Below, in pieces: positions 18,011-24,829 of a stretch of 57,053 bases of DNA. The notes below the pieces were generated by a model. It was not told the origin of the DNA and did no database searches. It saw only the letters and a program-made list of their open reading frames with translations. The position numbers were made by a program, and so were the translations under genes. Source of the DNA: Chloroflexota bacterium (GTDB lineage Bacteria > Chloroflexota > Dehalococcoidia > JACPQK01); NCBI GenBank assembly GCA_016190505.1, contig JACPQM010000075.1, positions 1 through 57,053 of the forward strand, written 5' to 3'. Positions within the stretch are counted from its first letter, which is position 1. The number at the start of each line of letters is the position of its first letter.

Positions 18011-18826
18011 CTACCTCTTCGCTTGCTCCTTCTCCCAGGGCGGGGCCTCTTTCCTCACGAAGGAGGCGCGGGCGTCGCCCTCCTCGCCGGTGCCCAGCCG
18101 GTCGCCCATCCAGTCCCGCAGGCTGAAGGAGTAGCGCAGCGCCTGGTAGAAGTCCATGTTGAGGGTCATGTCGCAGTGGATAAGAGCGGCGGCCACGCCC
18201 TGCGGCCGCATGGCGGCGATCTTGCTGGCTACGTCTTTGGCGGCGGGCAGCAGTTGGCTGCCGGGCACGCACCAGTTGGCAAAGCCCACCTGCTCGGCCT
18301 TCTTGCCGTCCCAGACGCCGCCGGTGAGGATAAGCTCTTTGGCCCGGGCCGGTCCCACGATCTTGGTGAGGCGGGTGGAGGCGCCGGCGCCGCCCAGGCC
18401 GTTGCCCAGGTTCTTGAGGTGCAGGTCGCTGATCTGAGCGGTCTCGGCAGCCACGCGCAGGTCACAGGCCTCGGCCAGCTCGATGCCGCCCGCGGTGCAC
18501 ACGCCGTCAATGGCCGCGATGGAGGGCTTCATCAGGTCCTCGACCCGGTTGAACAGCTCGTTGATCTCCAGGGTAAACGTCCTGGGCGGGTTTTCCTCCA
18601 CCATCATCCTGAGGTCGGCTCCGGCGCAGAAGCAAGGTCGGCCCCCGGCCCGGGGCGCTCCGGTCACGATGTATACCCGGATGGACTGGTCTTTCTCGAT
18701 TTCGTCCAGGGCGTCATTCATATCGTGGACCATCTGGATGCCGATGGCATTGAGCCGCTCCGGCCGGTTCAGGGTGATGACGGCCACCGGGCCGTCCCGG
18801 TCGAGCTTGATGAATTGGTAGGCCAC
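18011..18826 (-). CDS. Enoyl-CoA hydratase/isomerase family protein
   Basis: A 271-residue crotonase-fold protein: N-terminal VAVITLNRPERLNAIGIQM, the CoA-binding oxyanion segment CFCAGADLRMM, and IAAIDGVCTAGGIELAEACD with a Gly-Gly at the second oxyanion position. The catalytic Glu position of true hydratases (GN[LF]GxxPE) reads LHLKNLGNGLGG, and no obvious second Glu follows, so the reaction could be an isomerase, lyase or ring-cleavage type. The GTG at 18826 was chosen because AGGAGG lies 7 nt before it. It is monocistronic with its own predicted promoter. Confidence 0.85.
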   Translation of the reverse strand: MAYQFIKLDRDGPVAVITLNRPERLNAIGIQMVHDMNDALDEIEKDQSIRVYIVTGAPRAGGRPCFCAGADLRMMVEENPPRTFTLEINELFNRVEDLMKPSIAAIDGVCTAGGIELAEACDLRVAAETAQISDLHLKNLGNGLGGAGASTRLTKIVGPARAKELILTGGVWDGKKAEQVGFANWCVPGSQLLPAAKDVASKIAAMRPQGVAAALIHCDMTLNMDFYQALRYSFSLRDWMGDRLGTGEEGDARASFVRKEAPPWEKEQAKR

Positions 18827-18871
18827 AACAAGACCTCCTAGCAATGAATAAGGTACTCAAGGACAAGGCCT

Positions 18872-18901
18872 ATTCTAACGCTACGAGGCGGTACAAGACA
18901 A
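18872..18901 (-). promoter_or_regulatory. Predicted promoter for the enoyl-CoA hydratase gene
   Basis: Minus strand TTGTCT (18896-18901), 18-nt spacer, TAGAAT (18872-18877), followed by a roughly 40-nt leader that contains AGGAGG. Confidence 0.5.
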
Positions 18902-18929
18902 CACTGCTTAGCCTCCCATCCGGCCCGCG

Positions 18930-19187
18930 CTAGGGCTCCCGCAGCACATCGTGGCCGCCGACGCGCCGGAGCAGAAACGTGTCGCCCACAATCTGAAGGG
19001 TCAAGCGGTAGCCTCCCGTCACCCGCACCTCCCACACGTCCTCTGTGCCTTGCATTCGCTTGAGCCGCAACGAGGGATGGCCCGGGTTGCTGAGCAAGAG
19101 GTGGAGTTGCTTGTCCACTCGCCGTTTTGCCTGTTCGGAGAGACGCTCGTAGTCGTGGTCGAAAGGGCGAGTGGTCTGTACCTTCAT
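18930..19187 (-). CDS. RelE/ParE-family toxin
   Basis: The 85-residue protein starts MKVQTTRPFDHDYERLSEQ and has the compact RelE/ParE fold signature: LRLKRMQGTEDVWEVRVTGGYRLTLQI then FLLRRVGGHDVL. RelE-like members cleave mRNA on the ribosome; ParE-like ones poison gyrase; which applies is not evident. The ATG overlaps the antitoxin stop as ATGA. Confidence 0.85.
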   Translation of the reverse strand: MKVQTTRPFDHDYERLSEQAKRRVDKQLHLLLSNPGHPSLRLKRMQGTEDVWEVRVTGGYRLTLQIVGDTFLLRRVGGHDVLREP

Positions 19188-19462
19188 TTACTGCGAAGGT
19201 GTCGGATGAGGTCGTCAGCGGACTCGAACGGGCCGGAAAGCTCACTGCGAGCAATGGCCTCGTCTGCTTCTCGCTCCCGCTCCTGCCACTCCTTGGTCCA
19301 GAACCAGGCCTGGTCCCTGGGAACAAGCTTCTGGGGCACCAGGTATAGGGCGTCGCCTCTCAGTCGCACCTCCAGGAAATCGCCTACCTCGAGGCCGAGC
19401 TTCTGGAACACATCCTGGGGGATAGTGATCTGATGCTTGGGGCCGATCCGTGTGACAGCCAT
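19184..19462 (-). CDS. AbrB/MazE-type swapped-hairpin antitoxin
   Basis: The 92-residue protein starts MAVTRIGPKHQITIPQDVFQ, a SpoVT/AbrB swapped-hairpin DNA-binding domain, followed by GDFLEVRLRGDALYLVP and an acidic helical tail (EREADEAIARSELSG). The ATG at 19462 has AGGAG 8 nt upstream; a TTG two codons earlier is a worse choice. Pairing of an AbrB antitoxin with a RelE/ParE toxin is a mixed but known arrangement. The perfect palindrome 31 nt upstream is a likely operator. Confidence 0.85.
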   Translation of the reverse strand: MAVTRIGPKHQITIPQDVFQKLGLEVGDFLEVRLRGDALYLVPQKLVPRDQAWFWTKEWQEREREADEAIARSELSGPFESADDLIRHLRSK

Positions 19463-19492
19463 AGCCAAATCTCCTGGCGCGATGAGCGTACT

Positions 19493-19507
19493 TCCTTACT
19501 GTAAGGA
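19493..19507. promoter_or_regulatory. Operator-like palindrome TCCTTAC-T-GTAAGGA
   Basis: Perfect 7-bp inverted repeat around one base, 31-45 nt before the antitoxin ATG, in the position expected for autoregulation by the AbrB-type antitoxin. Confidence 0.6.
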
Positions 19508-19573
19508 TACGCCGATGGGCACGCACCGGTCAATCCGGGAACGCCGGCACAAATATGGAGCCACCGAGAATAT

Positions 19574-19686
19574 CGTTGCGAGCCGAAGCCCTGAGCAAAG
19601 CTAAGGGGCAGCGGAGCAACCCGTAGCACTGGTCATGCACGAGACGACGCGTTGCTTCGTCCTTCTGCGCAAGCACTCGCAACGAC
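19574..19686. repeat. Inverted-repeat element CGTTGCGAGC...
   Basis: Left end CGTTGCGAGC with GGAGCAACC farther in; right end CGCGTTGCTTCGT with CTCGCAACGACC. It is related to 17781-17864 but with a longer, diverged centre. The remaining bases to 19757 contain only CCCCTCGTCGGGG-like short dyads; no gene is seen. Confidence 0.6.
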
Positions 19687-19757
19687 CGTCCATGTGCCCC
19701 TTCCGGCAAAGCTGACCTTCCCTCCCCTCGTCGGGGAAGGACAAAAGGAGAGGGGGC

Positions 19758-21182
19758 CTACATGCTTGGTCCGGGTGTGGCCCAGGGGCGGGACAGCACG
19801 TGGATGGCGCCCTCCAGGTGCTCCAGTGTGGCCTCGCGGATGGTCTCCGGCAACGTGGGGTGGGCGTGGATGGTCTCGGCAATGTCCTGGGCGGTGGCCT
19901 CCAGCTTGATGGCCAGCGCTGCCTCGGCTATCAGGTCGCAGGCCCGTGGCCCCATGATGTGCACCCCCAACAGCTCCTTGGTCTCGGCGTCGGCGATGAC
20001 CTTGACCAGGCCGGTGGTCTCGCCCAGCGTCTGGGCGCGGCCCGAGGCGCTCAGCGGGAAGCGGCCCACCTTGAATCCCGACTTGTCGGGACGGTCGCGG
20101 GCCTGTTTCTCAGTGAGGCCCACGCCGGCAATCTCGGGGATGGTGAAGATGACGCTGGGCACCACCTTGTAGTCGGTCGCCTTGTCGTGCTTGCCCAGGG
20201 CATTCTCCACAGCCACCTCGCCATCGTAGGAGGCGACATGGGCCAGCATGATGCGCCCGGTGACGTCGCCGATGGCGTAGACGCCGTCAATGTTCGTTTG
20301 CAGGTGGTCGTTGACCGCGACGGCCCGGCGGTTCATGGTGATGCCCAGGTCAGCCAGCCCCAGACCTTCGGTATAGGGCGAGCGGCCCACCGCCACCAGT
20401 ACCATCTCGGCCCGGGTGGACTGGGCGCCGGAGCTGAGCTCGTAGGCTACCTCCAGGCCACCTTCCGCCTGCCTGACCCCGGTCACCTTGGCGCCGGTGA
20501 CGATGCTCATGCCCTGGCGCCGGGCAATCTGAGTGAAGCGGCGGGCAAGCTCCTCGTCCACAGGCGGCATGATCAGGGGTAGCATCTCAACCACGGTGAC
20601 CTTGGTGCCTATGGCGGCGAAGATGGAGGCAAACTCCATGCCGATGACGCCACCCCCGATGATGACCATGCTCTTGGGGACGCGGTCAAGCTGCACGACG
20701 TCGTCACTGGTGACCACGCCAGGCAGGTCCAGGCCCGGAACCGGCACCCGCGAGGGCACCGAGCCGGTGGCCAGGATGATCTTCTTGGCGGCCACCTCTT
20801 TGCCGTCCACCGCTAGGCGACGGGGCGAGGCCAGCTTGGCGCTACCCCGCATCACGGTGACGTTGGAACCCTGGAGCAGGCCCTCGACGCCGGAGACCAG
20901 GCGGTCCACCACCTGCTGCTTGCGGGCCATGAGCTTGGGGAAGTCCACCTCCAGGCCGGAGGTCTTGATGCCGAACTCCTCGCCGCGCTTGGCGTCCAGG
21001 TAAACCTCGACGCTGCGGGTCATGGCCTTGACCGGGATGCAGCCCCGATTCAGGCAGGTCCCGCCCACCTTGTCCTTCTCCACCAGGACCACCTTGGCCC
21101 CGAGCTGGGAGGCCCGTATGGCGGCCACGTAGCCGCCCGGCCCGCCGCCGACAATAGCTACATCGTATTCCGTTTCGGGCAT
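19758..21182 (-). CDS. lpdA: Dihydrolipoyl dehydrogenase (E3)
   Basis: FAD-dependent oxidoreductase of 474 residues that reoxidises dihydrolipoyl groups with NAD. FAD-binding YDVAIVGGGPGGYVAAIRA at the N-terminus; redox disulfide Cys43/Cys48 in GGTCLNRGCIPVK; NAD-binding MVIIGGGVIGMEFASIFA; second FAD motif GVYAIGDVTG; C-terminal His-Glu dyad in IHAHPTLPETIREA. The ATG is preceded by AAGGGGGCAAC. No E1 or E2 genes are adjacent, so it may serve several complexes or the glycine cleavage system elsewhere. A dispersed 16-bp palindrome lies in frame within the gene (20076-20091), encoding part of DRPDKSGF between two normal dimer-domain strands. Confidence 0.95.
   Translation of the reverse strand: MPETEYDVAIVGGGPGGYVAAIRASQLGAKVVLVEKDKVGGTCLNRGCIPVKAMTRSVEVYLDAKRGEEFGIKTSGLEVDFPKLMARKQQVVDRLVSGVEGLLQGSNVTVMRGSAKLASPRRLAVDGKEVAAKKIILATGSVPSRVPVPGLDLPGVVTSDDVVQLDRVPKSMVIIGGGVIGMEFASIFAAIGTKVTVVEMLPLIMPPVDEELARRFTQIARRQGMSIVTGAKVTGVRQAEGGLEVAYELSSGAQSTRAEMVLVAVGRSPYTEGLGLADLGITMNRRAVAVNDHLQTNIDGVYAIGDVTGRIMLAHVASYDGEVAVENALGKHDKATDYKVVPSVIFTIPEIAGVGLTEKQARDRPDKSGFKVGRFPLSASGRAQTLGETTGLVKVIADAETKELLGVHIMGPRACDLIAEAALAIKLEATAQDIAETIHAHPTLPETIREATLEHLEGAIHVLSRPWATPGPSM
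20076..20091. repeat. Dispersed palindrome inside lpdA
   Basis: TCCCGACTTGTCGGGA, identical to 3018-3033. In lpdA it encodes, with flanking bases, the residues RPDKSGF in a surface loop where other E3 proteins have a short variable turn. The frame is preserved. Confidence 0.6.
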
Positions 21183-21267
21183 GTTGCCCCCTTTCGATAA
21201 CTAGGAATGAACGCCAAGGCCCATAATCTACCATTGGGGGCGCACAGTCAAGGTGGGAAAAGATAAG

Positions 21268-21294
21268 GGCGCCCCGATGGACCATCGGGGCGCC
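21268..21294. repeat. 13-bp palindrome between glnA and lpdA
   Basis: GGCGCCCCGATGG, one base, CCATCGGGGCGCC: perfect arms. Together with the next hairpin it fills the 162-bp glnA-lpdA gap and may end the glnA transcript. Confidence 0.65.
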
Positions 21295-21317
21295 GCTCTC
21301 TCTCTCGTTGACCGTAG

Positions 21318-21338
21318 GGGCGACCCGGCGGGTCGCCC
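21318..21338. terminator. Hairpin just after glnA
   Basis: GGGCGACCC-GGC-GGGTCGCCC, ending 7 nt from the glnA stop on the downstream side of the minus-strand gene. There is no U-run, so it may be processed or Rho-assisted; it also belongs to the GTAGGGGCGACC repeat family. Confidence 0.4.
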
Positions 21339-21344
21339 TCGCCG

Positions 21345-22787
21345 TTATGCGTCGAAGTACAGGTAGAACTCGTAGGGGTGGGGGCGCAGCCGCACCGGGT
21401 CCAGCTCCCGCTTGCGCTTGTAGTCCAGCCAGGTCTCGATCACGTCCTCGGTGAACACCCCGCCCTCCAGCAGGAAGTCGTGGTCGTTCTCCAGGGCGCG
21501 CAGGCTTTCGTCCAGGGAGCCAGGGACCTGGGGCACCTTGGCAGCCTCTTCCCTGGGCAGGGTGAAGATGTCCTTGTCCAGGGGCTGGCCCGGGTCTAGC
21601 TTCCGGCGGACGCCGTCCAGCCCGGCCATGAGCATGGCGGCAAAGGCCAGATAGGGGTTGCAGGTGGCGTCCGGGCAGCGGTACTCCAGGCGCTTGGTCT
21701 TGGGGCTTTTGGAGTACATCGGGATCCGGACGCAGGCGCTGCGGTTACGCTGGGAGTAGGCGAGGTTCACCGGCGCTTCATAGCCTGGGACCAGGCGCCG
21801 ATAGGAGTTGGTGGTAGGCGCGCACAGGCCCAGCAACGCTGGGGAGTGGTGAATAAGCCCCGCGATATAGTGGAGGGCCAACTCGCTGACCTGCCCGTAC
21901 CCTTCGGCGTCGTAGAACAGGTTGGTGCCGTTCTTCCACAGGCTCTGGTGGACGTGCATGCCGGTGCCGTTGTCCCCGAACAGGGGCTTGGGCATGAAGG
22001 TCACCGTCTTGCCTTGCTCGATGGCGGTATTCTTGAGGATGTACTTGTACAGGAGGGCATTGTCGGCCATGCGGGTCAGGCTGTCGAAGCGCATGTCAAT
22101 CTCGCCCTGGCCGGCAGTGGCCACCTCATGGTGGTGGACCTCGACGTTGATCCCTGCCTGGATCATGCGCATGATGACCTGGGAGCGGAAGTCCTGGAGG
22201 GAGTCCGTGGGCGGGACTGGGAAGTAGCCTTCCTTGGGACGAGGCTTGTAGCCGAGGTTGTGGCCATCGCCGTTGCCCGAGTTCCAGGACCCCTCGGCGG
22301 AGTCCACGAAGTAGTAGCCGGAGAACGTGTTCTGGTCGAAGCGCACCGAGTCGAAGACGAAGAACTCCAGCTCGGGCCCCCAGTAGGAAGTCTCGGCCAG
22401 GCCCGACTTCTTCAAATAAGCCTCGGCCTTCTGAGCCACGTAGCGCGGGTCGCGGCTGTAGGGCTTGCCCGTCATCGGGTCCCGCACATTGCAGATGATG
22501 GACAGCGTGGGCACCTTGAGGATGGGGTCCACGAAGGCAGTGGTGGGGTCGGGCATCAGGAGCATGTCGCTCTCGTGGATCTCCTGGAACCCCCTGATTG
22601 AGGAACCGTCGAACCCCAGCCCGTCCTCGAACATGTCTTTCTCCAGGGTCTGGGCCGGAATGGAGAAATGCTGCCAGGTGCCCGGGAGGTCAACGAACTT
22701 GAGGTCAACGATGTCAATGCCCTTCTCATTACACAGGGCAATAACCTCTTCCGGGCTCTGGGGCCTGGTGTGTCTGCGAACGGCCAT
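21345..22787 (-). CDS. glnA: Type I glutamine synthetase
   Basis: Makes glutamine from glutamate, ammonia and ATP. The 480-residue GSI has the N-terminal beta-grasp (DIVDLKFVDLPGTWQHFSI), the latch GFDGSSIRGF, FFVFDSVRF, the ATP-site NGTGMHVHQS, the glutamate flap RLVPGYEAPVNLAYS and RNRSACVRIP. At the position of the enterobacterial adenylylation site (NLYDLPPEE) it reads DIFTLPREE, with Phe instead of Tyr, so adenylylation there is impossible. The ATG at 22787 follows GAGGGGGAAAG. It has its own GlnR-like promoter (22831-22884) and lies downstream of a 27-codon ORF with another. Confidence 0.96.
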   Translation of the reverse strand: MAVRRHTRPQSPEEVIALCNEKGIDIVDLKFVDLPGTWQHFSIPAQTLEKDMFEDGLGFDGSSIRGFQEIHESDMLLMPDPTTAFVDPILKVPTLSIICNVRDPMTGKPYSRDPRYVAQKAEAYLKKSGLAETSYWGPELEFFVFDSVRFDQNTFSGYYFVDSAEGSWNSGNGDGHNLGYKPRPKEGYFPVPPTDSLQDFRSQVIMRMIQAGINVEVHHHEVATAGQGEIDMRFDSLTRMADNALLYKYILKNTAIEQGKTVTFMPKPLFGDNGTGMHVHQSLWKNGTNLFYDAEGYGQVSELALHYIAGLIHHSPALLGLCAPTTNSYRRLVPGYEAPVNLAYSQRNRSACVRIPMYSKSPKTKRLEYRCPDATCNPYLAFAAMLMAGLDGVRRKLDPGQPLDKDIFTLPREEAAKVPQVPGSLDESLRALENDHDFLLEGGVFTEDVIETWLDYKRKRELDPVRLRPHPYEFYLYFDA

Positions 22788-22830
22788 ATCTGTGCTTTCC
22801 CCCTCTCTCCTAAGCGGTGGACTTGCCCCT

Positions 22831-22884
22831 ATTCTGGGGCGGAATTGTTTCCGCAATGTTACGGGAATGTTACGGCAATGTTGC
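22831..22884 (-). promoter_or_regulatory. GlnR-like box 1 and -10 box of glnA
   Basis: On the minus strand four half-sites stand at exact 11-bp intervals: GCAAC (22880-22884), GTAAC (22869-22873), GTAAC (22858-22862), GAAAC (22847-22851), each separated by 6 nt. Ten nt after GAAAC comes CAGAAT (22831-22836), a -10 box, then AGGGGC. There is no -35 hexamer; the last half-sites occupy that place, as expected for an OmpR-type activator. The predicted transcript start leaves a leader of about 37 nt before the glnA ATG. Confidence 0.75.
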
Positions 22885-22886
22885 AG

Positions 22887-22970
22887 CTACTTGCGCCGGG
22901 CGGGCAGGGGCAATATCGCCCAGGACAGAAACAGGGCCAGAAACGCTAGCATTGCTACTACGAACTCCAT
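22887..22970 (-). CDS. 27-residue membrane peptide upstream of glnA
   Basis: A tiny ORF starting MEFVVAMLAFLALFLSWA and ending LPARRK: one membrane segment with a conserved-looking Trp-Ala and a basic C-terminal end, predicted N-out/C-in. The ATG has AAGGAGGGGACC in front, a very strong ribosome-binding site. It aligns along its whole length, without gaps, with the N-terminal part of the 40-residue ORF before amt (26354-26476), sharing E, V, A, A-F, F, W-A, P and R positions (10 of 26 identical). Its promoter is GlnR-like box 2, and its stop lies 3 nt from box 1 of glnA. Function is unknown; a regulator of the nitrogen machinery is inference. Confidence 0.7.
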   Translation of the reverse strand: MEFVVAMLAFLALFLSWAILPLPARRK

Positions 22971-23022
22971 GGTCCCCTCCTTGTTTGTTCAGTGCATCAC
23001 ATCTGTTGGGAAATCAAGCTAG

Positions 23023-23076
23023 ATTATGCGCAGGTCATGTTTCTGGATTGTTAGGGCCGTGTAACATCCTGGTTAA
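23023..23076 (-). promoter_or_regulatory. GlnR-like box 2 and -10 box of the 27-residue peptide
   Basis: Minus-strand half-sites at 11-bp period: TTAAC (23072-23076), GTTAC (23061-23065), CTAAC (23050-23054), GAAAC (23039-23043); then exactly 10 nt to CATAAT (23023-23028). The outermost half-site overlaps the glnB stop codon. The predicted leader before the peptide ATG is about 46 nt. Confidence 0.75.
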
Positions 23077-23414
23077 ATCGCCTTGTCCCCACGCTCACCG
23101 GTGCGCACCCGGATGACTTCAGCTACCGGACTGAGGAAGATCTTGCCGTCGCCGATGCTCCCGGTACGGGCTGCGGACACAATGATGTCAGCCACCTTCT
23201 GCGCGTCGGCGTCGCGCACCACCAGCTCCAGCTTGATCTTGGGCAGCATGTCCAGGGTCACCTTCTGCCCCGTCCGCCCTTCGTAGGTAATGCCCACTTG
23301 AGCGCCCCGGCCAGTGACGTTCACAACATTCAGGCCGACAAAGCCGTCTTTGGCCAGGGCGTTTTTCACATGGTCCAGCTTCTCGGGACGCAGGATAGCT
23401 TCAACCTTGACCAT
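23073..23414 (-). CDS. glnB: PII nitrogen-regulatory protein
   Basis: PII signal protein of 113 residues (GlnB/GlnK family), sensing 2-oxoglutarate and ATP/ADP. It starts MVKVEAILRPEKLDHVKNAL, with T-loop NVTGRGAQVGITYEGRTGQ, B-loop TGSIGDGKIFL and C-loop VIRVRTGERG. The T-loop position of the uridylylated Tyr51 is Val, and Ser49 is also absent, so neither uridylylation at Tyr51 nor phosphorylation at Ser49 is expected. It follows amt by 17 nt, the classical amt-glnK pairing, so it probably controls that transporter; glnK would be an equally good name. The ATG follows AAGGAGCACCT. Confidence 0.95.
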   Translation of the reverse strand: MVKVEAILRPEKLDHVKNALAKDGFVGLNVVNVTGRGAQVGITYEGRTGQKVTLDMLPKIKLELVVRDADAQKVADIIVSAARTGSIGDGKIFLSPVAEVIRVRTGERGDKAI

Positions 23415-23431
23415 AGGTGCTCCTTGCTCGT

Positions 23432-24652
23432 CTAAACGTAGGCCCGCTCGCCGTGCTGGGAGAGGTCCAGGCCCATCTCCTCCTCGTCATGCTCCACACA
23501 CACGCCCATCACCTTGTCCAGCACCTTCAGGATAACGAAGGTGACCACGAAAGCGTAGACCCAGACTATGACCACCGCTACAAACTGCGTCCACAGTTGC
23601 CCTGGGCTTCCGTAAAACAGGCCGTCCTTGCCAGCGCTGTTGATGGCCACAGTGGCGAACAGGCCTGTGGCCAGCGCGCCGACCGTGCCGCCCACGCCAT
23701 GGCAGCCCCAGACGTCCAGGGAGTCATCCAGCTTGAGCCGGGCCCGCAGGCGACAGGCCAAATAGCACAGCACACCGGCCAGCAGTCCAATGATTACAGC
23801 AGCCATGGGCGTGACGAACCCCGAGGCCGGAGTGATGGCCACCAGACCCGCTACTGCTCCGGAGGCGGCCCCCAGCACGCTAGGCTTGCCTCCCAGCCAC
23901 CAGGACATGGTCATCCAGGTCAGGGCGGACATAGCCGCTGCAGTGTTGGTCACCACGAAAGCGCTGGTGGCCAGAGCGCCCGAGGCCAGGGCACTACCCG
24001 CGTTGAAACCAAACCAGCCGAACCAGAGCAGGCCCGCACCCAGCACCACGAAGGGCAGGTTGTGGGCTTCCTCGGCCCCCATGCCGAAGTGAAAGCGTTT
24101 CCTCAGCACCAGCGCCGCCGCCAGAGCAGCCATGCCGGCGGTGATGTGGACCACCGTGCCCCCGGCGAAGTCCAGGGCCCCGAGATTGCGTAACCACCCG
24201 TCCACACCCCACACCCAGTGGGCTACGGGGTCATAGACCAGGGTGGCCCACAGCACAATGAAGATGAGGAAGGCTTTGAACTTCATCCTGCCCGCGAAGG
24301 CCCCGGTAATCAGGGCGGGAGTGATGATGGCGAACATGGCCTGGAAGATCATGTAGGCCTGGTGAGGCACAGTCCCCGCGTAGGCCTCATTTGGCTCCAG
24401 ACCCACACCACGCAGCCCCAGCCACTCCAGGCCCCCTATTATCCCCCACTTGTCCGGGCCAAAGGCCAGGGAGTAGCCCCAGAGCACCCACTGCACGCTG
24501 ATAATGGCCACGATAATGAAGCTCTGCATGATGGTGGCCAGAGCGTGCCTCCGGTGCACCATGCCCCCGTAGAAGAAAGCCAAGGCCGGGGTCATTACCA
24601 GTACCAGGGCTGATGAGGCCAGCAGCCAGGCGGTATCGCCAGTGTCAACCAT
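23432..24652 (-). CDS. amt: Ammonium transporter Amt (paired with PII)
   Basis: This 406-residue, roughly 11-segment ammonium channel/transporter has the Amt signature DFAGGTVVHITAGMAALAAAL, including the first pore His, and the second twin-His in DVWGCHGVGGTVGAL. WFGWFGFNAGSALA and the conserved cytoplasmic C-terminal tail (LDKVMGVCVEHDEEEMGLD) for PII docking are intact. There is no N-terminal signal sequence; it starts MVDTGDTAWLLASSALVL. The ATG follows GAGGCACAA. It is driven by GlnR-like box 3 and followed by glnB. Confidence 0.95.
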   Translation of the reverse strand: MVDTGDTAWLLASSALVLVMTPALAFFYGGMVHRRHALATIMQSFIIVAIISVQWVLWGYSLAFGPDKWGIIGGLEWLGLRGVGLEPNEAYAGTVPHQAYMIFQAMFAIITPALITGAFAGRMKFKAFLIFIVLWATLVYDPVAHWVWGVDGWLRNLGALDFAGGTVVHITAGMAALAAALVLRKRFHFGMGAEEAHNLPFVVLGAGLLWFGWFGFNAGSALASGALATSAFVVTNTAAAMSALTWMTMSWWLGGKPSVLGAASGAVAGLVAITPASGFVTPMAAVIIGLLAGVLCYLACRLRARLKLDDSLDVWGCHGVGGTVGALATGLFATVAINSAGKDGLFYGSPGQLWTQFVAVVIVWVYAFVVTFVILKVLDKVMGVCVEHDEEEMGLDLSQHGERAYV

Positions 24653-24682
24653 TTGTGCCTCGCAAAACAGAGATTAGTGCCT

Positions 24683-24736
24683 ATTGTCGTGATTGCGTGT
24701 TTCCACTGTGTTAAGGCCACGTTACGTTCCCGTAAA
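24683..24736 (-). promoter_or_regulatory. GlnR-like box 3 and -10 box of amt-glnB
   Basis: Minus-strand half-sites at 11-bp period: TTTAC (24732-24736), GTAAC (24721-24725), TTAAC (24710-24714), GAAAC (24699-24703); exactly 10 nt farther lies GACAAT (24683-24688), followed by AGG. The predicted leader is about 24 nt before the amt ATG at 24652. Confidence 0.75.
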
Positions 24737-24751
24737 CTCTCGATGGGAGTA

Positions 24752-24795
24752 GCCGGGGCGCACCTGCCTTCAAAGGGCCGTGCCTGCGCCCCGGC
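24752..24795. repeat. Inverted repeat GCCGGGGCGCA downstream of the second amt gene
   Basis: GCCGGGGCGCA (24752-24762) and TGCGCCCCGGC (24785-24795) with a 22-nt loop, between amt genes. It is probably a transcript-end structure or REP element. Confidence 0.55.
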
Positions 24796-24811
24796 CACAC
24801 AAAGGGGTAGA

Positions 24812-24829
24812 GGCGACCGGCCGGTCGCC
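24812..24829. repeat. Perfect palindrome GGCGACCGGCCGGTCGCC
   Basis: An 18-bp perfect palindrome flanked by GTAG/CTAC, starting one base past the stop codon of the second amt gene. It is the same element family as 57024-57051 and a likely transcript-end hairpin. Confidence 0.65.

Noticed and set aside
17468-18841. Plus-strand ORF (457 codons) across the GNAT and enoyl-CoA hydratase genes
   Set aside because: Antisense shadow of two well-recognised genes and a repeat; His/Gly/Val-rich composition typical of antisense reading in GC-rich DNA.
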